The notes: a model not told the origin generated them from the letters alone. Numbered from the stretch's first letter, positions 34,895 through 47,530 are shown. The stretch is DNA of 64,000 nt from Micractinium sp. NFX-FRZ (GCA_029339195.1 JAPTJF010000224.1:1-64000), one strand, 5' to 3'. Numbers and translations are program-made.

Positions 34895-37800
34895 TCAGGA
34901 GGAGGTGCAGCCCTCGGCGGCCCACCGCTGCCGCACCGCCCCCGGGTCCGGCCCGCTCCCCTGGCCGCCGGCCGCCTGCTGTTGCTGCGACAGCACCAGA
35001 AGCTCCGCCAGCAGCCCGCAGGCCAGCTCATGCCGCGCCTTCTCAACACGTGCCGCACGCGCTGCCATCTTGGCGCTGATGGCAGCTGCCAGCGCCGACC
35101 CGGCTCGCCCATCGGGCGCGTCACCCTCACCGCCCGTCTCGGCCTCCTCGCTCCCATTGCCCTCGGCTGCGCTGCCCTCCGCCACTTCCGCTGCTGCGCC
35201 CTCCTGCGCCTGCTGCCCGTTTTCAGCAGCAGCAGGCTTGGGAAAGGCCTCAGACAGCAGCCCAAGAGCCTGCTCCAGGTCCCCCACCGCTGCCGCCCCT
35301 GCTGCTGTGGCCGCGTGCGCGTGAGCCAGCGTCTGAAGGGAGCGCGCCACCTCGAGGGCCGCGCTGTCGGGGCGCTGCGGTCGGCGCAGCGTGCTCAGCG
35401 TGGGCTTGGAGGGACGCAGCCAGGCCAGCAGGCCGCCGCTCTCCTCCGGCCGCCCCTGCCGGCGCTGCCAGTCCTGCGACTCGTCGTACGCTTGGCGTGC
35501 AATGCTCAGCGCCTCGCGAGCAATCGCCACCGCCTGCTCACGCTCCCGCTCCTTCAGCTGCGGCTCGGCAGGCTTGGCGCTGCTCCCAATGGCGCCGCCG
35601 GCACCGCTGGCACCGCTGCTGTCCCCGCCGGCACCGCTGTTTCCGCCCGCCGCCGCCTGGCCGGCCGCCTCGCCCGCCTCCTCTGCTGCCGCCGCCGCCA
35701 GCTCCAGCTCGGCCAGCTTGCGCAGCGTAACTGCCACCACCGGGTGGCGTGCACCCACGTGGGTGCTGCGCGTTTCCAGGGCTTTGTGCATGAGGTGGCG
35801 GGCCTCGTCCCAGGAGCCCCGCTGCTGCAGCGCCGCCGCCAAGTTCTCGGCGGCGTTGGAGTAGTTGGCGTGCTCCAGGCCCTGCGGCAGTGTGAGGGCG
35901 GATGGAAGGGAGTGTGTATGAACCTTGTATGGAGCGGCGCATGGCGTAGCTGGCATGCTCCAGGCCCTAAACTGGTGTGCGGGTGGGTTGGAGTGTATGT
36001 GTGATGACAGTCGTGGAGAGCGGCGTGCCCCAGGCCCGGCAGCGAGGCGCAGTGAGATGAGATGGGTGCAGAACAGGAGGGGGCAGAGCAGGGCAGGGCA
36101 GGGCTCCAGGGGAGGCGGCCAACAGCAACGACCACAGCCTCACAGGGCCGGCCATACGCGAAAGCACATCAAGTTTTGAAAAATGCATGTGCTTTTGTAA
36201 CACATCCCCCCGCCCACCCACCCACCTGCGTCGACTCCACATACTGCAGTATCTTGCGCAGCAGCGCCTCGGCCTCCCCCACCTTGCCCTTCTCCAGCAG
36301 CATCTCTGCCAGCCGCCCCCGCCGCCGCACGCAGCCCGGGGTGGCGCCCACGCCCTGCGGCAGACCAGGCAGCAGGGGGAGGCGCGGCAAGACACGGGTC
36401 AGGGGGGTCGGAAGGAAGGGCGTGTGGAGGCAGGGCGGGCAGGCCGACGTGCCGTGTTGCTCTGGGCGCTCCGCTGCAATGGCCACTGCCTGCCTGCCTG
36501 CCTGCCTGGGGCGAGCTCTGCCAGAGATGGCAACAAACGAGCAGCAAATTTCCCCTGCCACTCTGTCGCCAATACTGACTGCTTACTGACTAGTTACCGC
36601 CAAAGCAGCCACACCTTGACGTCATCGTATGAACACAACCCAGTCTTTGTGTCAACCCTACACAATCCCCTCCAACTCCAGCTTCACCCACCTGCATTTC
36701 CAGCAAGTGCCCCACCAGCTTCCTCACCCGGCCTCTCAAGCCCCCAACTCCCTTGCCCGAACTCCCTTACGCTGAAACCCACCTGCGACTCCATGATCTC
36801 CAGCGAGTTCTCCATGAGTTGCACAGCGCTGTCCTGCTGCCCCTGCTGCCACCGCACCTCCGCCAGGTGGTACATCGTGTTGCTGGTCTCACTGAGGGGG
36901 GAGGCCACGAGTGGGGGCCCAGGGGGAACTCAGGCTTGGTGGACGGACAGAGAAATGCCAAGCGGGGTCGGGCAGCACTGCCAGGTGCAAAGCGTGAGGC
37001 CCGCATGCGCACAGCAGTGGGCCGCAAGCCCAGCTGGCAACGCTCGCCCGCCCGCCCGCCCGGCGCCCGGCAACCCGCCCCAGCACCGCCCAACGCACCT
37101 GTGCCCCGTCCCCAGCACCTCCAGCTTCATACGCAGCGCCTGCGCACGGGCACGTGGGGCGGGGAGGGCGGCACATGCGGGGGTTGGCTTCCACGATTGA
37201 ATGGCAACGCCGGGCAACATCGGTTCCGCCAGCACAAGCCACCCACCCACAAGGCCGGTTCTGGCCTGATGACAGCAAGTGGTGCAACGGATGCCAAACA
37301 GGAGCAGCCTGCCGGCGCACCTGCTCGTAGCACTCGGCTGCCTGCGCCAGCTGGCGGCGCGTCAGGTAGAAGCCTCCCAGGTTGTGGAGGGCAAAGGCCA
37401 CGCGTGCATCGTGCAGGCCGTAGGCACGCGTGAGGATTTCTAGTGCCTGCTGGGCGGGGGGGGGGGCAGCACTTTTAGTTAGTGACAACAACTGTGAGGG
37501 TAGCGTGCCAGGTGGAAGAATCAGCCCGCACAGGGAGGAATTCGTCCTGAAGTTGAATCCTCTTGGGGACGTGAAAAGCTGTAACGACTAGACTAGACAG
37601 GGAGGAATAGGCCAGGCATGCGTCGTGCGAGGACGTGGGCACAAGCAAGGAGTTCCAGCGCTCAAAGAAAGGACGAGAGAGGGGGCGCAGGTGGAGTGGT
37701 GAGGCAGAGAAGAGGGCATGGGAGGAGCACCCCAGGCTCTCAAGCGCTGACACGTCCCGCGCCTCCTCACCGCACCACCCTCTACACCCAAACAACTCCC

Positions 37801-39018
37801 ACAGACTGATCGACCTGAAAGCCCAGACGGGTACCTGACTGCCTGCTGTACAGAGCACACGTACCGCTACACCAAGGGCGCACGTACATGCGTATACAAC
37901 GGCTCCCTCTTGCACTACCGCCGGCGCAGCCTCAGGAACTCGGCCAGCTTGTACTGCCCCCCACCCCACATGTACTGCCCCACCTCACCTGCTTGTACAG
38001 CGGCTCCGCCTCGTCGTACCGCCGGCGCAGCCTCAGGAACTCGGCCAGGTTGTTGCAGGCGGAGGCCATATGGGGGTCGTCCTCGCCAAAGCCCTCTCTG
38101 CAGACGAGGAAGGACGGCGGGCACCGGAGGGAGTGAGCTGCTGTGAGACCAGGCGGCGTGGGAACGGCTTGGTGGCTGGCAATCGTGCAATGAGTCCTCA
38201 TCACGAGTAACAGGTTGGCTTGGCTTGGGTGCAAGCTGCCCAATGCTGTCACGCCTCCTCTGCGCCGGCTTTGCTCTCCCTTTCCCCCCCAAGCCTCCCA
38301 AGGCCACGTCACCATCCACCTCACCGCGCCATCTCCACCGCCTTTCGGAAGTAGCGCTCCGCCTCCCCGTGCCGCCCCTGCTGCACCAGCTCGCGACCCA
38401 TGTCTGTGAACACGCGCCACTGCGGCGGGAGGTGTGGGAAGAAGATATTAGTTGGAGACATAACTGGGTGCAACAGAATATGCGAGGGCAAACACCCTCC
38501 GCGCCGTCAGGTGGAGTGGGGTTGAGAGGGCGCTGAAGCGGAACCGCGCGAGGAGCCCCGCCATTGGTAGCGAGAATCAAAGGCAGTGCTAGCAATCTCC
38601 ACACTCCTCACAAGGCTGACGCAGCTTGCTACATGATAACAAGGTGCCCCATGTTGCAGTCTTAGCTGCTGCCCCCCTTGGCCTGCCCGCCCGCCCGCAC
38701 CTGCGCTGTGGCGCTGTTGCTGACTGCCACTGGCTCATCCCCCAGCTGTATGTCTGCACACTCGGCACAGTTGGAGGCATCGTCCTGCTGCTGCGCGTCG
38801 GCTTGCTGCTGCTGCTGGGGGTGGGGGTGAGCTGCCTCAGCCAGGCCCCACTGAGCCGTGGCCAGCACAGCAGTGGCGGCGGCGCCTGCAATAGCCACAC
38901 GGGAGGCGCCCGCGCCGTTCACTGCTGCGCTTCCTGCCATCCCAGCTGCATTGGAAGTCTGACCCGAGCGGCTGGCCGACGCAGCTAGCCGCCTGGCGAG
39001 GGCAGCTGCGCGCTTCAT
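34895..39018 (-). CDS. tetratricopeptide-repeat protein (kinesin-light-chain / nephrocystin-3 style repeats)
   Basis: Eight exons in transcript order: 39018-38701, 38419-38325, 38097-37989, 37446-37321, 37139-37099, 36891-36783, 36354-36226 and 35881-34895 (637 residues). The N-terminus (MKRAAALARRLAASASRSGQ) is basic and Ser/Ala-rich, as in an organelle transit peptide, followed by an Ala-rich hydrophobic stretch. At least six TPR units of about 42 residues follow, for example DPHMASACNNLAEFLRLRRR, ARVAFALHNLGGFYLTRRQL, TSNTMYHLAEVRWQQGQQ and HANYSNAAENLAAALQQRG. The last exon ends in a long Ala/Glu/Gly-rich tail without clear motifs. TPR domains are protein-binding scaffolds, so no specific role can be assigned. 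The repeats fit exon borders well, suggesting growth by exon duplication. It shares a 208-bp divergent promoter region with the cysteine-synthase-like gene. Confidence 0.8.
35945..35973 (-). repeat. exon echo of the start of TPR exon 35881-34895
   Basis: It copies gtgctccaggccct and neighbours of 35862-35890, which include the acceptor, with a few changes. It lies about 80 bp upstream in the intron. Confidence 0.65.
37914..37949 (-). repeat. exon echo of TPR exon 38097-37989
   Basis: A stretch of about 35 bp (taccgccggcgcagcctcag, then gaactcggccag) is shared with 38016-38048. In the copy a stop codon follows at once. Confidence 0.85.
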
Positions 39019-39226
39019 CGCTGGGGGTAAGGGTCCGAGCGTTCAGCAGATGCGGGTAACTCGTTGATGCACACGAAGCTTATTTCTGGTTTGACGACTG
39101 GCGAATTTGCGTTCTGCGACATGCAGAGTGCAATCACAGCACGCACGACAGGCGCAGTGAAAAAGGAACGCAGCACAGCAATTGCTCAGAGCAGCAGGGC
39201 AGTAGAGTGTTTGCAGTGCTGCCGCC
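39019..39226. promoter_or_regulatory. 208-bp divergent promoter region
   Basis: It separates the start codons of the TPR gene (minus) and the cysteine-synthase-like gene (plus), so both promoters must overlap here. It is less GC-rich than the flanking exons. No TATA box stands out. Confidence 0.55.
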
Positions 39227-42200
39227 ATGTTGAGCGCTCATCACCTAGCGCTGCTAGCGGCGACCGGCGGCGCCGGCTGGCTGCTCTACCAGGTCTGGGC
39301 GGCTGCAGAGCGCTTGAGCCGCTTGCAATATCATTGTTCACGCGGCGCCCACTTTGCCCAACACGCCCTGCAACCGTCGTCACCTGCCGCCCACCCGCCC
39401 GCCCGCCGCTGCCGCCTGCCCTGTGCAGCTCTACACCAGCGGCCGCCTGCGCCCCGCCAGCCGCACTCTGCAGGCTCTCAGCGAGCTGCTGGGCGCCCTG
39501 GCCCAGGCTGGGGGGGGGCCAGCACACCACCACCACCTGCGCGGCGCCGCCAGCAGCCTGCGCCCGGTGGGAGAGGGGCTGGCCGACCTCGTTGGCAACA
39601 CGCCGCTGATCCACTTGAAAAGCCTGTCGGAGGAAACAGGCTGCGAGGTGAGCTGGGTGTGGCTTGGTGGGGAGGCCGCGGGCAGCGGTGGGGCTGTTAG
39701 GTCCCCAAGCTACTGCTGCTGTGCAACAGCAAGCGCCCGCTGCTGCTCCGCCACCGCTCCACTCCACGCGCTTCCTGCCCTGCCCAGCCCTCCGTCCTCT
39801 GCTGACCTGGCTCTCTTTGTCACCCCTTCTGGCAGATCCTAGCCAAGGCGGAGTTCTTGAACCCTGGGGGCAGCGTGAAAGACAGGGTGGCTCTAGAGAT
39901 CATCCAAGAAGCGCTGGCGGAGGGGCGGCTGGCACCCGGGGGGCTGGTCACTGAAGGTGCTGCAGGGTGGGCACTGGCCAGTGCCGACGGGGTGGGCGGT
40001 TGGCACCTGGACGGCGGTTGTGCAGTACAGTATGTGCGGCGTGCCGTCCGTCTGAAATGGTCGGACACGACCCGGCCAGCGCCTGCCTGAGCCTGAAAAC
40101 CTGGCCTCCGCTTGCCTCGAACTGCATGGACCCCCTTTAGAAGTATGTTGGTGTACATCAGACCTGGTCTAGGCATAAATGGTTTTGTTGACCCTCTTAA
40201 TCACTTGAAAGCGTCTGCCATGGCGCTGCCCCATGCGCAGGCACGGTGGGGAGCACAGGCGTCAGCCTGGCCATGTGCGCCGCCGCCTACGGGTGCCGCG
40301 CATTTATAGCTATGCCTGACGACGCGGCGATAGAGAAGGTGCAGATGTTGCAGGTGAACAGTCTAACTAAGGTCAGGTGTTGGCATTCCCAGCCATGGAT
40401 GACTATGCAGCGATAGGGAAGTCATATGTGCTGCTGCTGGGCAAGCACTGCCGAGGCGTGTGGACCATGGCTATCGGGCAGGCACCTTGCCCCCCGCAGC
40501 GTTGCCCCCCCCTTCCCCCTCCTCGCACACTTGAAGCCAGCATTAAGCCACTCTGAAGATGCTATGACAGGCACAGCCATGCCCACTTGTAAGCAATGCC
40601 TGCCCGCCTCCCTGTCCACCCACCCGCCTGCCCCCTCGGCTCCCTCAAATGCACACACAGGCGCTTGGGGCGGAGGTGCAGCGCCTGCGTCCCGTCTCCA
40701 TCTCCCACCCCGACCACTTTGTGAACGTGGCCCGCCGCCGGGCAGCCGAGCAGCCCAACGCCGTGTTTGCCGACCAGTTTGAGACGCCCGCCAACTTCCG
40801 GGCGCACCTGAAGACCGGTGGGTGTGCCGCTGGCTGGGGCGGGCAGGTAGCAGGGCGTGCAATGGCGTGGCTGGTGCAAGCTCTGCCTGCCAAGCAGACG
40901 CCTGCGTGGCCGTTTGCAGCCGGTGCTGGAAGCACATGCTCGTGTGGCCATGCGCGCTTGCCGGATGACTCAGCTCTCACTGGCAGGCGCCCTACGTGCC
41001 TGCCACTGCTCCTTTCACCCGTCATCAACCCAGCACCCTTGCCCCCGCTTGCCCCTCTGTCGTGCCACTATCAACCCCTCAGGCGAGGAGATTTGGGAGC
41101 AGACAGGCGGGCAGGTGGACGCATTTGTGTCTGGAGCGGGCACGGGCGGTACGATTGCGGGGGTGTCGTGCTACCTCAAGCAGCGGCGCCCCGAGGTGCA
41201 AGTGTTCTTGATCGACCCTCCTGGCAGCAGCCTGTACAACAAGGCAAGTTGAGGTCTGGGAAACCGGGGGCGGGGGGGCGGCTTGGCAGCAGGCTGCAGG
41301 CAGCACTTGTTAGTGGCCAGGTGTGAGCCATGGCGGAGGTGTTTTGAGTCGGCACAGCACATGCAGTACTGGCCGTGAGGGTGTGTTCTGTTTGGCCTTT
41401 ACAGCAAGGCAAGGCACGGCTAGGGCAGGGCGGACAGCGCGAGTGGCAAGGGGGGCGCCGGGATCAGCCTGCGCACCCTTGTGGCAATGGTGCTAGTGCT
41501 CCTGCCGCCTGTGTTCCGCTCTGGTTTGGGGAAAGGCTCGCGGGGTGATGCCTCTTGTTTGTTGGTCACTGCCTTTGGCGCACACAGTAGTAATGGCCAT
41601 GATTGTTCGTCTGTGCTGCAGGTGACGCGCGGGGTGATGTACACACGAGAGGAAGCTGAGGGGAAGCGGCTGCGGCACCCCTTTGACACCATCACAGGTG
41701 GGGCGGGGCGGGGTGGGGCCAAAGCTGTTGTCGGGGTCCCAACAAGTGGCCTGCTGTTCATGGAGTGCGCAGTGAGTCAGCGAGCCAGGCCCCACACACC
41801 AGCAAGCCTGCTGTGCTCGAGGCCCTGCTGTACCATCGGTGCCTTCCCGCCGCCCTCAGCATCTGTAGCTTGCACCATGCCTTCAACTGCCCCTCTCGCC
41901 TGCCCCTCTCGCCCTGCACCATCCCATTGCACCCCGCCTGCCCCTTGGCGTAGAGGGCATCGGCATCAACCGCCTGACCCAGAACTTTTCGCGTGCCAAG
42001 GTGGACGCGGCATTGAAGGGGAGCGACCGAGAGGCCGTTGAGATGGTGAGGGGGAGGGCAGGGGGTGGCTGCGGTGGAGGGTACTGCGCCTGCGAGGCGA
42101 CTGTGAGGGTACTGCGACCGAGGAGCCGTTGAGGTAGCGAGGGGGAGGGGTGCAGGAGGGAGGGGAGGGAAGGGAAGCAGAGGGAGGGAGGGAGAGCGTG

Positions 42201-42660
42201 AGAGGGGGCAGGGAGGCAGGAAGCAAAGGGCCTTGGAGTGTGTGGGTGCCAGCTCTCCCCTGCGCATGGGCGCCTGCCTACCCACCTCCCCCTCTCTTGC
42301 GCGCAGGCGCAGTGCGTCATTGCCACGAAGAGATCCTACCCTCCCCCACCTCCTGCCCACCCCCTGCTGCCCTCACTATCCGTCCCGCCCCGCCTGCTCC
42401 CTCCCTCCCTCGCTTCCTCTCCTTCCACGCAGGCGCAGTACCTGCTGCGCAACGATGGCCTGTTTGTGGGCAGCAGCGCGGCCATGAACTGCGTGGGCGC
42501 CGTGAAGGCGGCGCGCCGACTGGGGCCGGGGCACACCATTGTGACGGTGCTGTGCGATGGTGGGCACAGGCACCTCTCCAAGTTCCACTCCCCAGAGTAC
42601 CTTGCACAGTACGACCTCACGCCGCAGTGCAGCGGGCGCGGCCTGCACTTTGTGTCCTGA
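39227..42660 (+). CDS. membrane-anchored cysteine synthase-like PLP enzyme (fungal Mcy1 / cysteine synthase 2 type)
   Basis: Nine exons: 39227-39292, 39429-39647, 39836-39956, 40241-40353, 40661-40817, 41083-41243, 41622-41697, 41954-42045 and 42433-42660 (410 residues). A short N-terminal hydrophobic segment (LALLAATGGAGWLLYQ) fits a membrane anchor, as in the yeast outer-mitochondrial-membrane enzyme. The fold-type-II PLP core follows: NTPLIHLKSL; NPGGSVKDRVALE with the Schiff-base lysine at about residue 110; GTVGSTGVSLA as substrate loop, where canonical O-acetylserine sulfhydrylases have TSGNTG; SGAGTGGTIAG (242-252) binding phosphate; and GSSAAMN near the end. The altered loop groups it with the Mcy1-like branch, where cysteine synthesis from O-acetylserine and sulfide is not firmly established. 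The first intron starts gtctgg. The intron after 41243 is GC-AG. TGTAA occurs at 42731 and 42743. Confidence 0.87.
40384..40430 (+). repeat. exon echo of cysteine-synthase exon 40241-40353
   Basis: It aligns with 40302-40347 (catt, gccat/gcctga, gac, cgatag, gaag) at about 70 percent. This is one of the more decayed echoes. Confidence 0.55.
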
Positions 42661-43706
42661 CTGATTCGTAGCTGACTGGTGCCTTTGGCTTTATTTCCTG
42701 TTGGCTTCCTCCAACCCCATGTCCTCGGGCTGTAATCTTCATTGTAAACTTCTTCTTGTGTCCTGACTGAAAGGCTTGCAACCGGCGCAGCGGCCAGGCG
42801 CGCCGAGCGTGCTCCTTAGCTTTGCTCTCAGTGCAGTGCTGCCAGCCCACCAGTGCAGCGCACACAGCGCATGCCAGGCGGCACCAGTGCAGTGCACACA
42901 GCGCATGCCCGGCGGCAGACCGGGCCCACCAGGTCTGCCCGATTCCCACCGCCAGGTGCTCCCAGCCTGTGTCCTTTCGTCTCCTGCGTGCCTGCTTGCT
43001 GGGGTGACGTGTCGACCTCATGTGTTGAACTTAGGACGGTGTGCACTTGGCAGCTTGTAGGCAGGTGCTGGATCAAACATGGGTGCAGGCAAGAGTGGGC
43101 AGAGTGGAGGCAGCGTGACGTCAAACAAGAAGGCCATACAGCACCCAGTTTAACCCAGCAGCGTCGGCCCGCCTGGAGACAACAGCGGCTGGCTCGTCAG
43201 GAGCAGAAAGGGGTGGGGATCATGGCGGTTAATGGCGGTAAGCTTCGGCGGGGGTAGACCAAAAGTGAAAGAGGGGGCAGTGGGGGGAAGACAAGGATCA
43301 ATCTAGGCAGCAGGGATCAGTCTGGGCAGCACATGTGTCTGTGGTTCCACAAACCAGAAATGCAGGGAGGGCGGACGAACACAGGGCAATGTGGCTGAAG
43401 GCAGAAGTGTTGTATGGATGAGGGGATACGGCTGAAGGTAGAGGCCTGAAAGGGGTGGGAGGTTGTGTGCAAGGCCAGCCGGCAGGCAGCATGGCACCGC
43501 AGTCTGAGCCTTTTACAAGCGGCGGGACTGAACCTGCTGGTGGCTGCGGTGGGGCTCCTTCAACCGATAGGAGGATTGGTGGACAGGTGGACAGGTGGAT
43601 GGGTGGGGCCAGAGGAGCTTGCTTTTTCATTGTTGAAGGCAGCTGCTCTGAACCACTGGTGCGGGGTGCGGAGTTTGCTTGTTCGCTGTGTGGGCGGAGC
43701 GCTCCC
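42661..43706. other. convergent 3' spacer after cysteine synthase and YHYH genes
   Basis: TGTAA at 42731 and 42743 (plus) and 43513-43517 (minus strand) are candidate poly(A) signals for the two convergent genes. A 44-bp direct repeat (agtgcagcgcacacagcgca type) lies around 42850-42910. No gene is supported. Confidence 0.55.
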
Positions 43707-46700
43707 CTAACCGCTGGCTGGGGCGGTTGAGCGGAAGGCGGGCACAAATGACGTGTAGTCATACCTGCGGCGGGCAGGGGCAGAGGGGTGGGAAAGAAGA
43801 GGAGTGGGGGTGGGCGGGAATAGAAGCGGCGTCGGGAGAGCATTGGACGAGGTCAGGTTTTTGCTGCCTGGCCGGGGGAATGAGGGCAGACAGATATGGG
43901 GGGCGACGTGTCGCAGGCAGGATTGGTGCGGCAGTGCCAGCCCATTGGTGGGTTGGAGACACGGGGTGTTACCATTCCGCAGCGCAGAAGGGACCACTTG
44001 AGCATGACAGCAGCGAGCACAGCAGGCGCAGCATGCGCACAAAGCACACATGCACCAGTGGGATAGCAATTTGCCAGGCGGAGGCCCTCAGCCAAGAGGG
44101 GAGGCGGACGCCTTTTTAGGCCTGACAAGGCCAGGGCAAGGGCGTGGCCGGGCATGGCAAGCGGCTCTCCAGGCCCCTGATGCACAGTGCACAACGAGCA
44201 AGCATGCACACTCTCCAGGGGGATCCCATCCACAACTTGCCCCAACATTGCTGCGTCTTCTCATAAATAGCAACACGCAACCGGTACATGTGCACATGTG
44301 CAGCACTCACTGGGTGGAGGCCCTGGAGCAGGAGGCGGATGTGACCACCTTTGAGGCCAGGTTGGTGTTGCCATTGGAGCTGAAGATGCAGCCCTTGAGG
44401 CACTTGACTGCGCGGGGTGGGCGTGCATGGCATGCAACACATGCAATGCATTGGTGAGGAGTTGGGGCACCTGGGTTGGGTGCCCGTGCGATGCCACACC
44501 TGCCAACGCTGGCTGAACACTTGCAGCTCCTGCCCCTGCCTTGCAGCACCCTCCACCTGCACCCCGGCCTGACAGCACTGCAGCCAGCCAGCGGTTGAGC
44601 GACAGGCCACAACTCACAGATGCAGGGGCTGACACACCTACTTAGGGGTGGCTGTACAAGAGGGGCTCTGGCTGTGCCATTTGTGCCCCTCCCCCTCCAC
44701 ATGCCAGCTGCCACCGGCCCCCCACCCCATAGCACACAGGCGCTGCCTGCCCTGGCCCTCCTCACCCGTGTAGGGGCTGACAAACCCGGTGGTGTGATAG
44801 TGGTAGAAGGAATAGGTGCTGTCGGTGTGGCCGCCGCACTCGTCCAAATTGGTGGGAGCCACGCCGCCGTCGCCGAGGGGGCCTGCGTGCAGGGGGCGTC
44901 GCATGCTGGCGTCACATGTGAGGGCGCGCAACATTGCCAGCATGCAGGACGGCAGGGCGGCAGCGGGTCTCATGGTGGGATCTGCGCCGTCGCTCCCATG
45001 CAGGCCCTGCCTTCACCCCCTGTCCCCTCCCTCACCTGTGCCACACACATCATCCGCACATGCGCGGTCCCGCACACACAGAGAGACCCGCACCCATGCA
45101 TGCCCACTCAACCAATCAGAGGTGGTGCCACACAACCACATTGTGGATTCTGGCGCCCCACCCACCGTAGATGGGCACCGAGTCGGCCATGATTCCAAAC
45201 AGGGGGGAGTGCTGCCCCGCCACCTGGGTATACACACACCCGGTGCTCAGCTTGGGCTCTGCAGGCAGAAGCCAGCACCGTGCCGGGGCGCTATCAGGAG
45301 GTGGGCAGGTGGGCAGGTGGGCAGCGTGCAGGGCAGGTGGGCAGGCAGGGCAGGTGGGCAGGCAGGGCAGGTGGGCAGGCAGGGAAGCAGAGGTTGGAGG
45401 CGAGCAAGCAAGCAAGCAGGCAGCATGGCAAACGTTCGAGCATCAATTAAGATCCCCAACACCGCACGTGTGTGGTAGTGGTATCCGCCGTTGGGGGCTG
45501 CATGGCCGCCGCACGCGTTCATGGAGGCACCCTCATACACCCAAGCGTCACGCCTGGCAATGGTGGAAAGGGGAGCGGGAAGAGGGCAGCACGAATCAGG
45601 GGGTCAGGCGCTGTGCAGACTCTGCATGCATGCCCTGCGTAACACCGGCTGGCCCACGAGTGCTGCCACTGCAGGCACAGCCGGCTGCCGGCTGGGAGGC
45701 ACACCGCCCCTGTCAATCTGCCCATGGTCGCCGCCGTTCCCTGCACAGCACTCTCTCCCCCCCTCACTCACTTGAGAGCATCACTGTTGCCATAGATCTG
45801 CAAAGGGCGGGAAGAGGGAGCAAAAGAGTGGCACAGAAGGGCAGCCGGTGGGGTGGCGGGCGAGCGAACGGCAGGCGCACTCGCTGCCTGTCCTGCCTGC
45901 AAGGCATGCCAGGCCCTTCGGCCCTGCCCCCTCGGCCCTGCCTGCCTGGCCTGCCTGGCCCACGGTTCTGCCCCCTCGGCCCTGCCTGTCCTGCCGGCAT
46001 TGCTCGTCTGCCCCCCCGGATCTGCGCCCTCAGCTCCCCCCGTGCCCTCACCTGCACTCCGGTCACGGTCACGCCAATCGCGCCCATGACAGGGGCGGTG
46101 TTGGTGGCTCCGTTGGCGCCAGTCAGGCCCACATACAGCACAGAGGATGACAGGACGGGGGTGCGCTGGAAGGTCCAGGTCTGGTTCTGCCACGTGGCGG
46201 TGTTGGGGGTGGTTTGCCCTGTCCAGTCTGCAGTGCACAACAAGAGGTCGGTTGATGGGGGTTGAAGGGCAGAGGGGCCAGCCAGGTTGGCCCGCTTGCG
46301 GTGGTCGCAACGTGAGTGGGGAATGCATCTCAATTGTGAGGTGGTGCCGGCAGCTGCTGACTCTTGCTCAGGAGTGGCAGCACGGGGCGGTGCTGGGACG
46401 GGGCCAGGGGCTTGCAGCAGCACGCACAGCTGTGTCTCACCATATGGCGGGCAGGACGTGGCAAAGACGGTGTAGGTCGTTGCAGTGGAGCTGAAAGTGG
46501 AGACAGTGCTGGCGCCAAAGGGGGAGGTGGAGGGGCACGTTGTGCTGGCGGTGCCGGGCGGCGGGGGGCGGGGGCTGGGAGGGGGAGGGCGGGCAGGCGG
46601 GGGTTGAGCGAGGAGGGGTGGAGGGGGGCGGGGGCGGGGAGGGGGCGGGCGCGCAGGCGGGGCTTGGGCGAGGAGCGGGGGCGGAGGACGAGGGCTGGGA

Positions 46701-47530
46701 GGGGGAGGGCGGACCGGCGGGGGGATCGGTGGGGGGCGGACGGGTGGCGGCTTTGGGCTTGGAGGCGGCGGGCGGACTGGCGGGGGGATCGGTGGGGGGC
46801 GGACGGGTGGCGGCTTTGGGCTGGGAGGAGGTGGGCGCACTGGTGGGGGTTTTGGGCTGGGAGGTGGTGGGCGCACGGGTGGCGGCTTTGGGGTGGGAGG
46901 GGGTGGGCGCACTGGTGGGGGCTTTGGGATGGGAGGGGGTGGGCGCACTGGTGGGGGCTTTGGGCTGGGGGGAGGGGGGCGGACCGGCGGGGGACGAGGC
47001 GACGGAGGAGGCGGGCGGGCGGGCTGTGAGGGCGGGGTTGCACCCAGGGATGGTGGCTGGGGGGGAGGTGACCTGGCAGGCGGTTTGGGGGGCGGTGGCC
47101 TTGCGGGAGGAGGCAGGGCTGCAAAGCAGCGCATGGGTTGCAGAATGTTTATATTCATTTGAATACGGGGCACCTACCCACGGGCGCAGGCGGCGTACAG
47201 TGGCGGGCGGGCGGTGTCGGCAGGGCGCAGGCGACGGCACGAGCGTGCTCGAGGCGCTTCGCAACACTGCCCGCCACACAGCCTGCCTGCATGCTGGCGT
47301 TCATGTGGACAGCCCAAGGGAGCACTCTTCACGTGTGCCTTACGGGGTGGGCGGGGGCACAGAGGGCCGGGGCAGGGGCCCTGAAGCAGCGACCGCAGCC
47401 GCTTCACGCGCCCCGCGCGATCGCCATCAGCTTCATATTGTTGGCTACCGTCCTCCGGCAGGCGGCGAAGCGGGCTGGCAGCGCCGGCCGCCACAAGCCC
47501 CAGCAGCAACACGAACACTAGGCGACCCAT
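43707..47530 (-). CDS. secreted hydroxyproline-rich (pherophorin-like) protein with C-terminal YHYH domain
   Basis: Nine exons in transcript order: 47530-47449, 47118-46441, 46227-46052, 45797-45772, 45553-45468, 45258-45166, 44882-44766, 44407-44311 and 43764-43707 (470 residues). The N-terminus MGRLVFVLLLGLVAAGAAS is a signal peptide. Then come about 150 residues of Pro-rich repeats (SPKPPPVRPPP and variants), likely hydroxylated and glycosylated as in algal cell-wall pherophorins. The rest is a YHYH domain: LGAIGVTVTG-like strand (APVMGAIGVTVTGVQIYG), ACGGHAAPNGGYHYHT, SPLFGIMADSVPIYGPLGDG, LDECGGHTDSTYSFYHYHTT and SPYTVKCLKGC. The domain's function is unknown; its His pairs suggest metal binding. 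Exon 4 is 26 bases. A TTTAAA at about 47561-47566 sits just upstream of the start on the minus strand. Confidence 0.85.
45300..45390. repeat. GGCAGGTGG-type short tandem repeat, YHYH-gene intron
   Basis: gcaggtgggcaggcaggg units and half-units are repeated several times. Confidence 0.85.

Noticed and set aside
34982..36004. 340-codon plus-strand open frame opposite the TPR gene
   Set aside because: It is an antisense shadow of the large last TPR exon; the minus-strand product has clear TPR motifs and matching exon phases.
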